This document shows, piece by piece, positions 49,901 to 61,879 of a stretch of 64,000 bases of DNA. The number at the start of each line of letters is the position of its first letter. The stretch's first letter is position 1. Made by a program: the position numbers and the translations under genes. Source of the DNA: Zeus faber (lineage: Eukaryota; Chordata; Actinopteri; Zeiformes; Zeidae); assembly GCA_960531495.1 (NCBI GenBank), contig OY482866.1, positions 16,359,725-16,423,724 of the forward strand, given 5' to 3'. The notes below the pieces were generated by a model, which searched no databases, was not told the DNA's origin, and was given only the letters and a program-made list of their open reading frames with translations.

Positions 49901-50880
49901 GGTTTTAAATTGCTGGAGAGAATTGGAAACATAAAAGCCATCATTAAAATGGAACATAACAGGAGTGTTAAGTGATTAATGCAACATTCCATTGAAGTCA
50001 GATAGGAACAAACAGATACGCTGGAACTGACACGGTAGAAGAGCTTGATGGGAGAAGAAAAACAAAGAGTTACCTGACGGAGGTTCTGTGGTCTCCTTCC
50101 AACCTCCATCGCTGACTTCAGTCTCAGGTTCAGAACAGTGTGAAGAGAGGAGCTGGTCAGCACCACTCGGTTCTAAAGCAGCAGCTGGATCTTCTGGATC
50201 TACTTCTACTTCTATTTCTATTTCTACTACTTCTGCTTCCATCAGTTCAGCTGAGGTGCTGGCTACAAGTTCTGCCTCTCTGTTCTCCTCAGTTTGGAAC
50301 TGATGAAGCTGGGACCACTGAGCACACTCTTCATCATGTTCCCTCTTCACAGGGAACTCCTCCTCTTCCTCTTTAATGGGTGGGGGCTCTGGCTCCTCCT
50401 GGCCCAGACTGGGGAGCCACTCCTGCTGCTCAGGGGGAAGCTCCTCTTTACAGGCAGAGAGCTGCTGGGGCGCTGGAGGGAACGCTGCCATATCCAAATT
50501 AAATAACCATGAAAATCACAGGTAAACACTGACAACCACACACTTAAAAAATATAATTGTAACTTTTAATTACCTTCATGGCCTATTCATAAATCTGAAT
50601 TTAATACATTTTAAGACTTTGACAGAAGCTGCAGACACCCCGATGAAACATGCAACAGGAGGATGTAAAGGTTTCTAAGGTACAGACCTGCTGTGTGTAG
50701 CACAACCTGAGGACTCCAAGCAGCGCTCAGTAACTTGCGTTGCTCAATGTTTTCTCTTTTTAAGAGACAAACTTCCTTCTCGTATTCTGAAAGCGTTTCT
50801 TCCATCAACCCCCAGATGTGCTCCACATCTGCCCTCTCTGGCCGCTGGAGCATTGCCCTCAGCGCCTCCACTCTCTGCAT
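46085..50880 (-). CDS. C2H2 zinc-finger protein, four coding exons
   Basis: Nuclear DNA-binding protein of the large fish zinc-finger family, probably a transcription factor; targets unknown. Exons 50880-50688, 50484-50074, 49184-48999 and 46983-46085 join in phase to 562 residues. Residues 1-64 form the conserved N-terminal heptad-like leader (MQRVEALRAMLQRPERADVE, EKEVCLLKRENIEQRKLL). Residues 65 to about 263 are acidic and low-complexity with repeated GWKETTEPPSG / VWKETREPQSG ends, typical of this family. The last exon has one isolated finger (CPGCLSSF...H-X4-H), seven consecutive C2H2 fingers with TGEKPY-type linkers, and a terminal finger whose last His is Gln (THHCVQTAE). The first coding exon is preceded by acceptor CTGCAG at 50891, so a noncoding exon lies upstream. 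The gene sits inside a histone unit on the same strand as H4, H2A, H3 and H1. No orthologue symbol is recognised. Confidence 0.88.
46984..48998 (-). other. Zinc-finger gene intron 3
   Basis: No exon recognised. Its 47990-48600 part is duplicated at 60985-61590, whereas 46984-47990 and the finger exon are missing there. Confidence 0.6.
48999..49184 (-). CDS. Zinc-finger gene exon 3
   Basis: 186 nt, 62 codons, phase 1 in and out. Translates DLHQRSDDEEGAHQSQTEGN through DPDSDLESTSAEQTDDGDEV to WKETREPQSG. Acceptor CTCCAG|ATCTG, donor GTCAG|GTAACT. The conserved acidic composition shows it is the right frame. Confidence 0.88.
49185..50073 (-). other. Zinc-finger gene intron 2
   Basis: AT-rich, nothing recognised. 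Deleted, together with exons 2 and 3, in the copy at 61575. Confidence 0.55.
50074..50484 (-). CDS. Zinc-finger gene exon 2
   Basis: 411 nt. Codes the QQLSACKEELPPEQQEWLPS leader and the glutamate-rich EPEPPPIKEEEEEF segment usual for this family, then a run of Glu/Val/Ile (EVVEIEIEVEVDPED). Acceptor TGGCAG|CGTTC, donor GTCAG|GTAACT. Confidence 0.9.
50688..50880 (-). CDS. Zinc-finger gene exon 1 (start codon)
   Basis: 193 coding nt after the ATG at 50880. Codes MQRVEALRAMLQRPERADVE through LLSAAWSPQVVLHTA. Donor GCAG|GTCTGT; the acceptor for an upstream untranslated exon is 10 nt before the ATG. An almost identical exon lies at 61634-61826. Confidence 0.88.
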
Positions 50881-50890
50881 CTTCTCTGCT

Positions 50891-52620
50891 CTGCAGGAGA
50901 AAAAACACAAAACAGCCATCAAACAAATAAATTAAAATACAGATTTAATTTTGGCAAACATTGGTGCTACACTGACTAACTAACTAACTAACTAACAGCC
51001 CCACCACCAACACTGTTACTGCTGTTGCAGTTGCGTTCATCATCACGTAGCGCTGTCGATCCTGGAAATCTGCGTTGTTTACATTGCTTGTCCAGAAAAA
51101 GCGGTTTATAAAATGTCAAAAACACACCCCTGCTAAACTACTCCCCCTGGTGTATTTGTTCTCCCTTTTTCTTTTTCTACTACTTTTGCTTGGCTTACAA
51201 TGTGCAGCCCAACTCATACATACTACATTTGTATTATAAGATACCATGTAATTATGTGTACAACTATAACCTGTTTGCACTTCATGTTACACTTGTATGA
51301 TTTGGATTTTGCATACTACAAGTATACTTAGTGTATCATGTTAGATAATTGATCATACTATACTGATAGATATCATATGATATAACCTGTATATAGTTAA
51401 ACTGTCACTTTACATTTTGCTCTATTACTTTTTTGCACACATAGCATTACAGAGGCATAGCACAGAGCCCACATTCTGCAACTGTATGTGTGTATTGTAT
51501 ATTACTTAGTCTAAATCATACATTTAAAATGAATGATATTAATTATGTGGATTTCTTCATACAATCTGTTATCACCATCAAATATCATGTTTTCCCAGTT
51601 TAAACAGAAGACAATCAATGCGGTCTTACCACAACATCTATGGGAGCCCGAGCAGCAAAGGATGACGGCAGCTCGCCCTCACTCAGAATGATTGACGGTT
51701 TGATATTTATTACCATGAAGTGATTACTAAGTAAACCATGTTCTATTAATCTCAATCACCGTGCGCCTGCTTGCACACCTGCTCTGTGCAGCGTCCACCA
51801 ACTCGCGTTGGCCATTGTTTTCTTCTTGTAAACGACAAACCTTCTCCGCGTATTCTGAGATTTTTTTTCCCCCCAAATAATCCTAAAATCTCATCCGCGG
51901 CTGCAGCCAGAGGGCGGCTGATCCCTGCGCTCGGGGTTTCTAACCTCTACATTTTAACACGGGGGTGGAAACCGCTGCGGGGACATAAACAAACAGAAAC
52001 GAGCTTCCGGACGTCCGGTGTGTCGCGGAAAATATTTCCCCGGAAACAGGGGCCACATGGTTCGGTTGCGGTGTTAGATTTATGACCTATCCATCGGTGG
52101 GGACTTGCGCAGCGTCCTCCCGAGTCTGAACCACCAAGTCCGCACGTCCGCACTTCGCGTACTCGGCGTTGAGAAACGGCCTTCGTCTGACATTGGTGCT
52201 ACGCCGGATTACAGGACTTCCGCTTTGTCGCCGAAAACATTCCCCGGGAATCGGACTGACTGCATGGTTCCGCTGTCACATGAATTCACTTCGGTGTCAG
52301 TTTCTTCATCCACTAGATGGCAGTAGTGGCCCGGAGAGAGGGCCACTACTTCGCAGTATGTATTTATATTATTGGCTGAAGTACAAACAATCCGTTTATA
52401 TCGTACGGATTTTAAACTGTGATAGCTGTGTGCAAGGTTTACACACGTCTTTGTATGTTAATTTTCCAGTAGAAACATTAAATGTAACGGAACTAAACTT
52501 GAAAGTACTACACATGTTTTAATGAGCTTAAGCTTGTTGCTCGACAGCAAATATAAATACATAACCATGAACAACATTAAATATGACGGAAATGGTGAAG
52601 GAGGGTTTGCTCTGTACAAA
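50891..52620. other. Region upstream of the zinc-finger gene
   Basis: Contains a degenerate second first-exon (51780-51915), GC-rich stretches at 51990-52080 and 52170-52270 that resemble each other and may be promoter duplicates, and the motif CCACTAGATGGCAG at 52310-52323. Parts are repeated at 61860-62590. Confidence 0.55.
51780..51915 (-). pseudogene. Degenerate zinc-finger first-exon relic
   Basis: The minus strand reads LAAAADEILGLFG, then after a one-base frame change EKISEYAEKVCRLQEENNGQ RELVDAAQ, the characteristic leader of fish zinc-finger genes but distinct from the exon at 50688-50880. The frame change lies in an A/G homopolymer. Relic of another family member or an abandoned alternative exon. 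Confidence 0.75.
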
Positions 52621-52629
52621 GATGTGTGC

Positions 52630-52645
52630 GGCTCTTAAAAGAGCC
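52630..52645 (-). promoter_or_regulatory. Histone 3' stem-loop of H2A copy 2
   Basis: Minus-strand GGCTCTTTTAAGAGCC, 32 bp after the stop. Confidence 0.95.
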
Positions 52646-52677
52646 TTTGGGTTGTTTCTGGAAGTGGTCCGGTCGAT

Positions 52678-53067
<390 letters not shown>

Positions 53068-53113
53068 TCAAGACGCTGCTTCGGTAGAATGAGCGCACGG
53101 CGCGACGCGACCT

Positions 53114-53243
53114 GTTATATCCTGCAAGGGAAGCTGCTATTGGTCCGATCTGAAGAGCGACCTCGCGGCTCGCGCGCCGTTAAATCTCCCGTTATGTGAT
53201 TGGCCCAAACTGAGGCCGCTGACACGCGCCCGTCGCCGATTGG
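53114..53243 (-). promoter_or_regulatory. H2A promoter: TATA and three CCAAT boxes
   Basis: Minus-strand TATAAC at 53119-53114 and CCAAT at 53143-53139, 53203-53199 and 53243-53239. The same set is found before copy 3. Confidence 0.8.
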
Positions 53244-53249
53244 ATAAAT

Positions 53250-53880
53250 TGTTATTTAAAAATTTCCGCCAAAACTCAAAAACTTTTAGACAATGACACA
53301 TACATCTACAGAAAAAAATAAAGATTAAAATCTCTGGGTTTTCAAACAATATCCTCACACTACTGTTCATGAAACGGTTGTTTGTATTTAGTTGTTTTTT
53401 TCCTCAACGCTTTGTTTTTTATTTATCAAAATACAAGGTTTATGAAATCATTTACATGTTATTTTTAGGATAACGGGACATACATTTAATAAATACACAA
53501 TATTTTCAAACAAAAAACAATAAATATATGAGAACGAGCTCAGCAAGTTTTTGAATTGGGTATGAAATTTCCACATTTCATTGTCAAATTAAACTGTTGC
53601 CCACATTGCAGCAGCACATTTTATGGATTCCTATTATTTGTATTTATTTTCAGCAAATACTCATGGATGTAATGCGGTGGACAATGAAACATCAATGAGC
53701 ACAATGTGCGTAAACACTGTCCCAACATTATTCCTGCCGAACGGCCACATCTATGATGCAGCATTGTGTGGAAATATATATTTTGATTATTCCTGCAGGA
53801 AACAACCTAATCGGAAGCAGTCCCCCCACGTATCAATCAAGCAACTTGCCCCATAACAGTGATTTAAGCTCTTGGATTAC
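53250..53880. other. Spacer between H2A and H3
   Basis: AT-rich, no gene. Counterpart of 63240-63985. Confidence 0.6.
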
Positions 53881-53888
53881 GATGTGGT

Positions 53889-53904
53889 GGCTCTTAAAAG
53901 AGCC
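53889..53904 (-). promoter_or_regulatory. Histone 3' stem-loop of H3
   Basis: Minus-strand GGCTCTTTTAAGAGCC, 27 bp after the H3 stop. Confidence 0.95.
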
Positions 53905-53931
53905 GTTTGCTTTGAGGTGTAGTGGGTGGGT

Positions 53932-54468
<537 letters not shown>

Positions 54469-54479
54469 TCACAATACAT

Positions 54480-55030
54480 TCAAGTTTTTAATTTAGGGTA
54501 TAGTTACTTCTTTTATAATAACATATTGATATATATATGTGTGTTAAATATGACATGGAGTAAAAAAAATAATATAGCATTACTTGTGTTATTATACAAA
54601 TATATATATGAAGTGAATTGTTATGGTATGACATTTACTTAAATCACTGAAATGAAAAAAAAAGTTTTTAGTTTAGTTTTTTTTTTTTCTATAAACACTG
54701 GGGCGACCTCTGCCATTCTTACTTCTCTTCATGTTAAATGTCATAGAGAAAATATAACAATACCTATGTTATAATAAAAATATATATGAAGTGTTATAGT
54801 AAAGCACATACTTAAATCACTGAAATTAATGATTTGTCATTTTGTCGAGTGTCAATTGATATTATTTACATTTTCATTTTGTTTTGTGGTCTAGTTTAGG
54901 GTTCAGTGAAAGGCACCATATAAAAAAATACATTTAGAATAAAATACATTATGAATTTGCTTCCATTCATTTTAGGTACAATTGGGTTTGTTGTTTTGAA
55001 TCAAGAGTCTGTGCAGACGAGCTCTCTATG
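54480..55030. other. Spacer between H3 and H1 with an internal duplication
   Basis: AT-rich. 54540-54655 and 54725-54835 share TGTTAAAT, ATAGCATTACTTGTGTTAT-like, ATATATATGAAGTG and ACTTAAATCACTGAAAT blocks, a diverged tandem duplication of about 190 bp. No gene. Confidence 0.65.
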
Positions 55031-55041
55031 AGGGTGTGGGT

Positions 55042-55057
55042 GGCTCTGAAAAGAGCC
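55042..55057 (-). promoter_or_regulatory. Histone 3' stem-loop of H1
   Basis: Minus-strand GGCTCTTTTCAGAGCC, 30 bp after the H1 stop. Confidence 0.95.
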
Positions 55058-55087
55058 TTTGTGTGTGTGGAGCAGGATGAAGTGAAT

Positions 55088-55699
55088 TTACTTCTTCTTG
55101 GGAGCTGCCTTCTTGGCTGCTTTGGGCTTCGCGGCCTTCTTCGCCGGAGCTTTCTTAGCAGCGGGTTTCTTGGCGGCGGGTTTCTTGACAGCGGGTTTCT
55201 TGGGGCTTTTGAGCGACTTCTTGGAGCTTTTAGCCGCCTTCTTGGGGCTCTTGGCGGGTGGTTTGTTTGCTTTCTTGGGTGACTTCTTGGCGGCTGTAGC
55301 CTTCTTAGCTGGACTCTTGATGGGCTTCTTGGCCGCAGCGGGCTTCCTGGCTGCAGCGGGCTTCTTGGCTTTGGGAGCGACGGCTTTCTTAGCGGGCTTC
55401 TTGGTGTCCGCCTTGTTGATCTTGAAGGATCCGGAGGCTCCGCTCCCCTTGACCTGGACCAGGGTTCCATTAAGCACCAGGCCCTTGAGGGCGATCTTGA
55501 CACGGGAGTTGTTCTTCTGCACGTCGTAGCCGTCGGCGGCCAGAGCCTTCTTGACGGCGGCCAGAGAGACGCCGCTGCGCTCGTTGGAGGCGGACACCGC
55601 TTTGACGATCATGTCTCTCACGCTGGGTCCTGTCTTCTTGGGAGCAGGAGCCTTCTTCTTGGGGGCTTTGACCGGAGCGGCTGGAGCGACTTCTGCCAT
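55088..55699 (-). CDS. h1: Linker histone H1
   Basis: 203 residues, intronless. Short N-terminal tail ([20 protein letters not shown]), a winged-helix globular domain about residues 23-97 ([49 protein letters not shown]) and a lysine/alanine/proline-rich C-terminal tail with S/T-P-K-K sites (SPKK, SPAKK) that are CDK targets in H1. Binds linker DNA at the nucleosome dyad. The upstream region has a minus-strand TGTGTTTAAG at 55789-55780 that combines an H1-box-like AAACACA complement with a TATA-like TTTAA; which role it has is unclear. Confidence 0.98.
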   Translation of the reverse strand: MAEVAPAAPVKAPKKKAPAPKKTGPSVRDMIVKAVSASNERSGVSLAAVKKALAADGYDVQKNNSRVKIALKGLVLNGTLVQVKGSGASGSFKINKADTKKPAKKAVAPKAKKPAAARKPAAAKKPIKSPAKKATAAKKSPKKANKPPAKSPKKAAKSSKKSLKSPKKPAVKKPAAKKPAAKKAPAKKAAKPKAAKKAAPKKK

Positions 55700-55799
55700 T
55701 GTTCCTTCTCTTCAGGCGGATTGACAAAGTTCACTGTGGAGTCTGAGCAGATTGAGGCTGGAACGAGGCGGGGGCTGGACTTAAACACAACATGAGAAC

Positions 55800-56860
55800 C
55801 GCAGGGACTCAGCCCGTGGAGTTGTTCGCCTTCTGCAGAAACGTCTCCTCACTTTGTGTTTTCTTCGCTGACTTTTGGGGATAAAATACACGGATCCAGT
55901 GAGTTCTGGGGCTATAACGTGTAACGGACACAAAGACAACTTGTTACCGTTCAATAAAAATGTACATTTAGTGCCGGAGACCGAAGCGTTGTTGTAACGG
56001 ACACTGAAAAGCTGCGTTTTGCAGCATGGAAAGATTGACTTCACATGTCCACTTGTTCGTATTTTGTCTTTTTAAACTATTTAAACTGAAAACTAGAACA
56101 AAAACAAATGTCGTCCATTTAGTAGAGATGTTGGACAAAGGACAGGAGGTGAAATGAGTCCTCCAGTCCGATGTGTGATCTATTAAACACACACTTTCTC
56201 CTCGCCTTAAACACACGTGCAGCGGCAGTGATAGATCAACCTTCGTTTCCTTCATTTATTACATTGGATTTTCAAATCAAATGGTGATGACGAAACAACT
56301 TTATTTCAAAATAAATGAGTAATGAAGGATGAGGAACATTGAGGTGTTTGTCTAATGTTACTTTATCAGGTAATATTCATCACACCATTAAGAACACTGA
56401 ACGATTGCTGAGATGTTGAGACGTCAACCACGTCGTCATGAATTTAGATTTTACTTTATTATTTTATACGCTGAGAATGAACTCAGACTTTTTACATTAT
56501 TCTCTGGATTCTAAGAATAACGGTGGAGATCGGAGATTGAAGTGCCAAAGCGCGAACAAAATACCCAATATGTACACAATTTAAGTATACATATAAACTA
56601 ACCAGAGAACCTAGAGAAAGTGAAAACGGAGCAATTTTCCCAACAACACAGGAAGAGAAAGTCTATAAGGTGAGTCTGACAAGAGATCCAAGAGGTTTTT
56701 TGTGGAAAACGTTTAATAGCGCAGTCAGAGTGGTGTTACAATAGTTTATAGAGAAGACTATTAAATGCTTACACAGCGGAGGATGGCTTGGAAACTTTTG
56801 TCAGTTACTCATAGAAAATGTATATGGTGTTTGTGGGCGTAAACTCATTCCAAACCAAGG
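55800..56860. other. Spacer between H1 and H4
   Basis: No gene recognised. Confidence 0.55.
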
Positions 56861-56864
56861 CTGA

Positions 56865-56925
56865 GGCAGGAAGCGCTTTACGGTGAACGTGGGGGGGGCC
56901 TGAAAAGGGCCTGTGTTTAGTAGAA
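56865..56925 (-). pseudogene. Orphan H4-type 3' end
   Basis: GGAAGCGCTTTACGGTGAACG, a G run and GGCCTGAAAAGGGCC TGTGTTTAGTAG closely repeat the real H4 3' flank at 57060-57118, but no H4 coding sequence is next to it. The stem has lost one base pair. Tandem duplication relic. Confidence 0.82.
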
Positions 56926-57088
56926 CAAAAAAATAAAAGATCATTTTTATCTTACTCCTACAAATGTCTCACATTATGGACAACAAAATAAATTCTGATA
57001 AAGACGGCGTTGCATGTTGTGTTGATGTTGTGTTCGTCGGTATCGTTCCACACAAAACCGGAAGAAGCGCTTTACAGTGGACTTGGGG

Positions 57089-57104
57089 GGCCCTGAAAAG
57101 GGCC
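57089..57104 (-). promoter_or_regulatory. Histone 3' stem-loop of H4 copy 3
   Basis: Minus-strand GGCCCTTTTCAGGGCC, 26 bp after the stop. Confidence 0.95.
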
Positions 57105-57130
57105 TTTGTTTAGTGGAGCTGTTGCAGAGT

Positions 57131-57538
<408 letters not shown>

Positions 57539-57649
57539 CTACGCTGCAGGTCTACAAACATGGTTTCGTCTTTCCGCTGAGAAATGATCAACGGGACGAG
57601 ACTGTTCTGTTCCAACCGTCTTCAGTACTTTATTTGGGAGTTGAATTAA

Positions 57650-59260
57650 ATAATATCGGAAAAATCTGAAAAAGTTGCTGTTCTATTTGAAGGTCTTTAG
57701 CCACTTCATTTTTAAATATCTCGCAATACAATTCGAATTTTCACTGTGTTCTTTGTTCCGATTGAAGTTGATTCATTTTAAATTTCATTCGTAACATTTC
57801 TATGTTGCAGAAATGACTTATTTCTTTCCAGTGTGATGTCAAATCAGATAAGTGCAGCTGGAAAACCAACGTATATGATCCTGATCCATCTACAATTTTA
57901 CTAAAACATAAATCAAATATATGAACCATACACATGTATAATACACTTCATGATTGCAAAATGTATAGCATTTTTCCACATTTATTCCATTTCACTTAAT
58001 CCCTTATTACACCCTACATGGCGTGTGTGTGTGATGTATTATAAACATGTTCAAACATCTTGGAACTTTGTCTTAGTGAGTTGAGTTTGATGACAAACGT
58101 TGATGTATTTTCCCCAATAGTTTGAAGCCTCTGAGGCCAGTCCACGATGATTTACAGTCATCCAGTGGCGGAGACGTGCAACTACACGGAATTTACAAAA
58201 ATAAAATCATTTATTCAGAAAAGTAATGATTCTTGAAATGAAACTGCAAAATGGTAGGAGGGTGAGGGGGATGAATTCATAAAATAATGATTTTTGTTGT
58301 GGGGCATTTAATTGGAAAAGGACCAGGGGCTATTTGAGTGAAGTTCTGATTTAAGACGTTCTGCAGAAGGCCCAGATCCACTTAACACAGTCCACTACTG
58401 CTCCTAGGAGTAAAACAAACTGTTTGTTGTTGTTAGTCAATGTTTGCTTTGGGAAATCAGCACAAGGTTTAGTTGACAGTGATGTTGACTGATGCAAAGT
58501 GAGCACTGGATCGTGGGTTTGAATCCCGACTTGACGCGTCCGACCGACCTTGTTGTTGTTGGAGAACGTTTCCTGATCAGAGTCTAAAGGTCCTCCAGTG
58601 GTGTGATGTCGATGAGCAGAGCATCAGCCTGCAGATGGTGACGTCATCTTTAACCGTATCCTCGTGTCAAGAGAAACCAGTGAAGATGATGTCAGAGCAG
58701 CAGTAACCAGGAAGGCGCTGTAGTGTGACAGGTTCAGACGCTTCCGTCACATGTTCCAGTCCCAGTTTTCCATCCGAGTCCCTGCAGGGGTTCTCTTTGA
58801 TTGGAGGGGACGCCGTCTTGTTAAGACTCAGTGGCTTGAAGAGCGAAGCACTTGATGACATTTTCAGGTTTGTACATTTGAGACTGAGATTCCTGGGTGA
58901 GCTTTGAAAATCTCCCAGCGCGAGGGCACGTTTAAAAGCACCTGGAAAACTTCTGACATACATGAACCACCCACTCATCACGCATCAAAATACAAATGCA
59001 AAGAATGAAAACAAATGTGTATTTTTGACACTGAGCATGTTGGCATTGTCATTGTCATACAGCTGTTTTTTTTTCCACAACAGTCTGTGTCACTCAAATG
59101 AAAGGTAAATTACAATATCATTAATATTAGTAATACACAGTTTCTGATACTGATCAGAAACAAGCACGTATACATAAATATTGAATATAAATAATTTGAG
59201 ATCATGTATGGCACATTTGGGTCTCCGGGAAAAAAGTTCAACCAGGTTTGGGCTTACGTT
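57650..59260. other. Spacer upstream of H4 copy 3
   Basis: No supported gene. Collinear with 41340-42760. The open frame at 58981-58667 (minus) is partly similar to a broken frame at 42520-42300; no domain is recognised. Confidence 0.55.
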
Positions 59261-59269
59261 TAACACACA

Positions 59270-60985
59270 AAACCTACACATCTAAGTTTTCAACAAAAAG
59301 TGCTATTTTTGTTTTATTTCTATCAGACATTAAAAAAAACATTGAAAACAAAATCCCCCGATGTCAACATAGAATTACTTTAACTTGTGCTGTTGAGTGT
59401 GTTTGATTTATCTTCTGTAAACTCTTAAAGGATTTGTTTTGTAACCAGTGGACGTTTGATTTGTTCTATAATGTTATCTTGTTGTTTTCTTGTTCATTGG
59501 AGTTGAACAATAACAAATACAAGAGTCGAGGCCGCGCCTGAATGTGACGTCACAAAACAAACCCAGTCACAATGGTTTCGATCTGGTTGTCATATTTGGA
59601 CCAAAATCAGAAACAGATTATTAAACTCACTCTCATATCAAAAAATTACACCAGATTGTTGGTTAAACAAGTGTCACGAATAATCACTTAGAGCCTAAAT
59701 TAACATTCGATTTGCTTTCAAAAGCCAATGTGCTTTTTCTGGTTCTCATCCAAAACCAACGAGAACCACCATTTGCATTTTCATTTCAATTTAGAAAAAA
59801 AAAAAAACAGTATCCTGCTTTTATTTCATGCTAGTCAGAACAAAATCAAAACCCCCTGCATTTGAAATTGTCATACATTGAAAATGAGATGTCTGTTCGG
59901 AGATAGACCGTTGAGCATCTGTCTTGATTTTGTTACGGATGTGAATGAAAGCAAGGAATCTACTGCTGTTACAGCTTCATCCCCATGGAAAAAGTATGTT
60001 TTAGAAACAGTCAAGGAGAGATCCACACACACAGGGAATCCCACCTGTCATTACTGGGGAGGAGGGCAAAGTCTTAGTCATTACACTATACACACCACAT
60101 GTAACATAGTGTGCTCACATATATACACTGTATATACGTGAATACATACATACATGGTAAATGCTGTTTGAGGAAGGAGGCGAGGCATATTTGCATTGCA
60201 TAATTTCTAGGTATTAAGCTTTACATTCGGTGACACATTTAGTTTTAACATTGATATTTAACATTTTGATTTAATGTTTAGATTTTGACCTCATATTTAT
60301 TAATATAGAGGCCAGTGGCTCAGGAGGTAGAGCAGGTCGTCTCGCAATTGGATGGTCCATCCCCAGCTCCTCTTGATAGTGTGCTGATGTGCCCTTGAGC
60401 AAGACACTTAGTCTCCCTGTTCCTCGGTACATCAGAAACTGGGATCGTAAAATGCATTGACAATAAGTTAAATTTAACATTCATTTTTTACATATAAACA
60501 TATTGTTAACATTTACATATAACACGTTGTTTTACATCCATTTCTATCTCAAATGTGAGGAAAGTGACCTAAATATTCAAAATATAGCACCTAGAAAATT
60601 TTAACCAAATTCTTCCGCTTATTATGCGGCATCCCATAATATATTGCCAATCAAACATTAAAATAAACAATATAAACCATAAGCTATTCAAAATATTAAA
60701 TACAATCAAAACAACTATTTAATATAAATAGTGAAAATAAATTATTTGAGGTCATTTGATGAAGTAAAAAACGTTTTATTTTTTTGAATACACTGAAACC
60801 TTTTGTTGTTTCTCGCTTTCCTGTGGGTGATAGACATAGACAGAGACACAGAAGGTGAGAGAAAAATACACTTCTGTCCAGAAGATTCCACCGGGGTTGC
60901 CAGGTCTGTGCAATAAAAAAAACAACATCATTTCTCCAAAAGGTTTTTCTCTGGTTCATTGACAGAAGTCCCTTCTTCTCACTCA
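59270..60985. repeat. Inverted copy of the 42770-44975 spacer block
   Basis: 59278-59330, 59380-59600, 60000-60115 and 60540-60740 are reverse complements of 44972-44920, 44880-44660, 43540-43440 and 43280-43090. 60750-60985 repeats one arm and the centre of the inverted repeat at 42715-43100. The orphan H2B octamer is carried along (59771-59778). Confidence 0.82.
60309..60470 (+). mobile_element. Diverged tRNA-derived SINE
   Basis: AGTGGCTCAGGAGGTAGAGC (A box), a decayed B box near 60350 and GCCCTTGAGCAAGACACTTA, the same head and body as the SINE at 4712-4919. The tail is lost. Absent from the paralogous block at 43300-43430, so it probably inserted after the duplication. Confidence 0.75.
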
Positions 60986-61590
60986 TTGAAGATAAAGCTT
61001 CCACACATACAGGTTAAGGTAAGTTCATGAAAATGATGCACTTTGCACCATAATTGGACTGAAAACCTTTTTAGGTTATTGCACGAAGGCTGGAATGCTT
61101 CAAAGTGTTGAAATGGCTGAGTTGTGGAAAATATAGTATTCCTTTAAAGGGACTCTCTTCATGTATTAAGGTGGATAGTACCTGTTGATGCCAAATTATA
61201 TATTCGTAAACGACATCCCCTCGTGAGGGTTTAAGGGATTGTTTACCTGACTGAGCAGCAGTGAGTTAAACAATGCGTCAAACCTTCCTGGGTAGCAGGG
61301 AGGATGCCACAGACAAACAGTTTTTCTACTGCTTCACTTTGTACTGCTTAGTTTTTTGTTCATTATTAATACAGAATAGAGTTTATCGTGATTTATTTTG
61401 TCAAACCGTCTAATTTGTTGATGCATGGATCGTTATTTCTGTTGTGATTTTGAGCGTGATTATTGCACCAGCCACCGAATGTAAACAAAAACACACCCAA
61501 AAAAAACAATAATAATCCATAGCAAGAACTGAAAAGACCTTCAATGGCCTCAACTAATCAAAGTAAGACTCAGTAAAAGAATGAAACATG
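60985..61590. repeat. Copy of zinc-finger intron 3 sequence
   Basis: GAAGATAAAGCTTCCACACA and following text repeat 47995-48600 with small indels. No coding exon is included. Confidence 0.85.
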
Positions 61591-61633
61591 CAACGTTTAA
61601 ACAAGTGGATGTAAAGGTTTCTAAGGTACAGAC

Positions 61634-61826
61634 CTGCTGTGTGTAGCACAGCCTGAGGACTCCAAGCAGCGCTCAGTAACTTGCGTTGCTCAATGTTTTC
61701 TCTTTTTAAGAGACAAACTTCCTTCTCGTATTCTGAAAGCGTTTCTTCCATCAAGCCACAGATGTGCTCCACATCTGCCCTCTCTGGCCGCTGGAGCATT
61801 GCCCTCAGCGCCTCCACTCTCTGCAT
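61634..61826 (-). pseudogene. Zinc-finger first exon, duplicated without the rest of the gene
   Basis: 193 nt with start codon and donor, same length as the exon at 50688-50880. It codes the same leader with Trp to Cys (EHICGLM) and Val to Ala (SPQAVLH). The acceptor is altered to CTGCGGGCAG but still usable. Exons 2 and 3 and the finger exon are absent downstream, so no DNA-binding protein can be made. Confidence 0.88.
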
Positions 61827-61879
61827 CTTCTCTGCCCGCAGGAGAAAAAACACAAAACAGCCATCAAACAAATAAATTA

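Noticed and set aside
55780..55789. H1-specific AAACACA promoter box
   Set aside because: Found in the reverse orientation and overlapping the only TATA-like sequence; not enough to call it separately.
58667..58981. 104-codon minus-strand open frame, partly similar to 42300-42520
   Set aside because: The counterpart is broken by stops and no domain or splice-consistent neighbours were found; treated as shared spacer.
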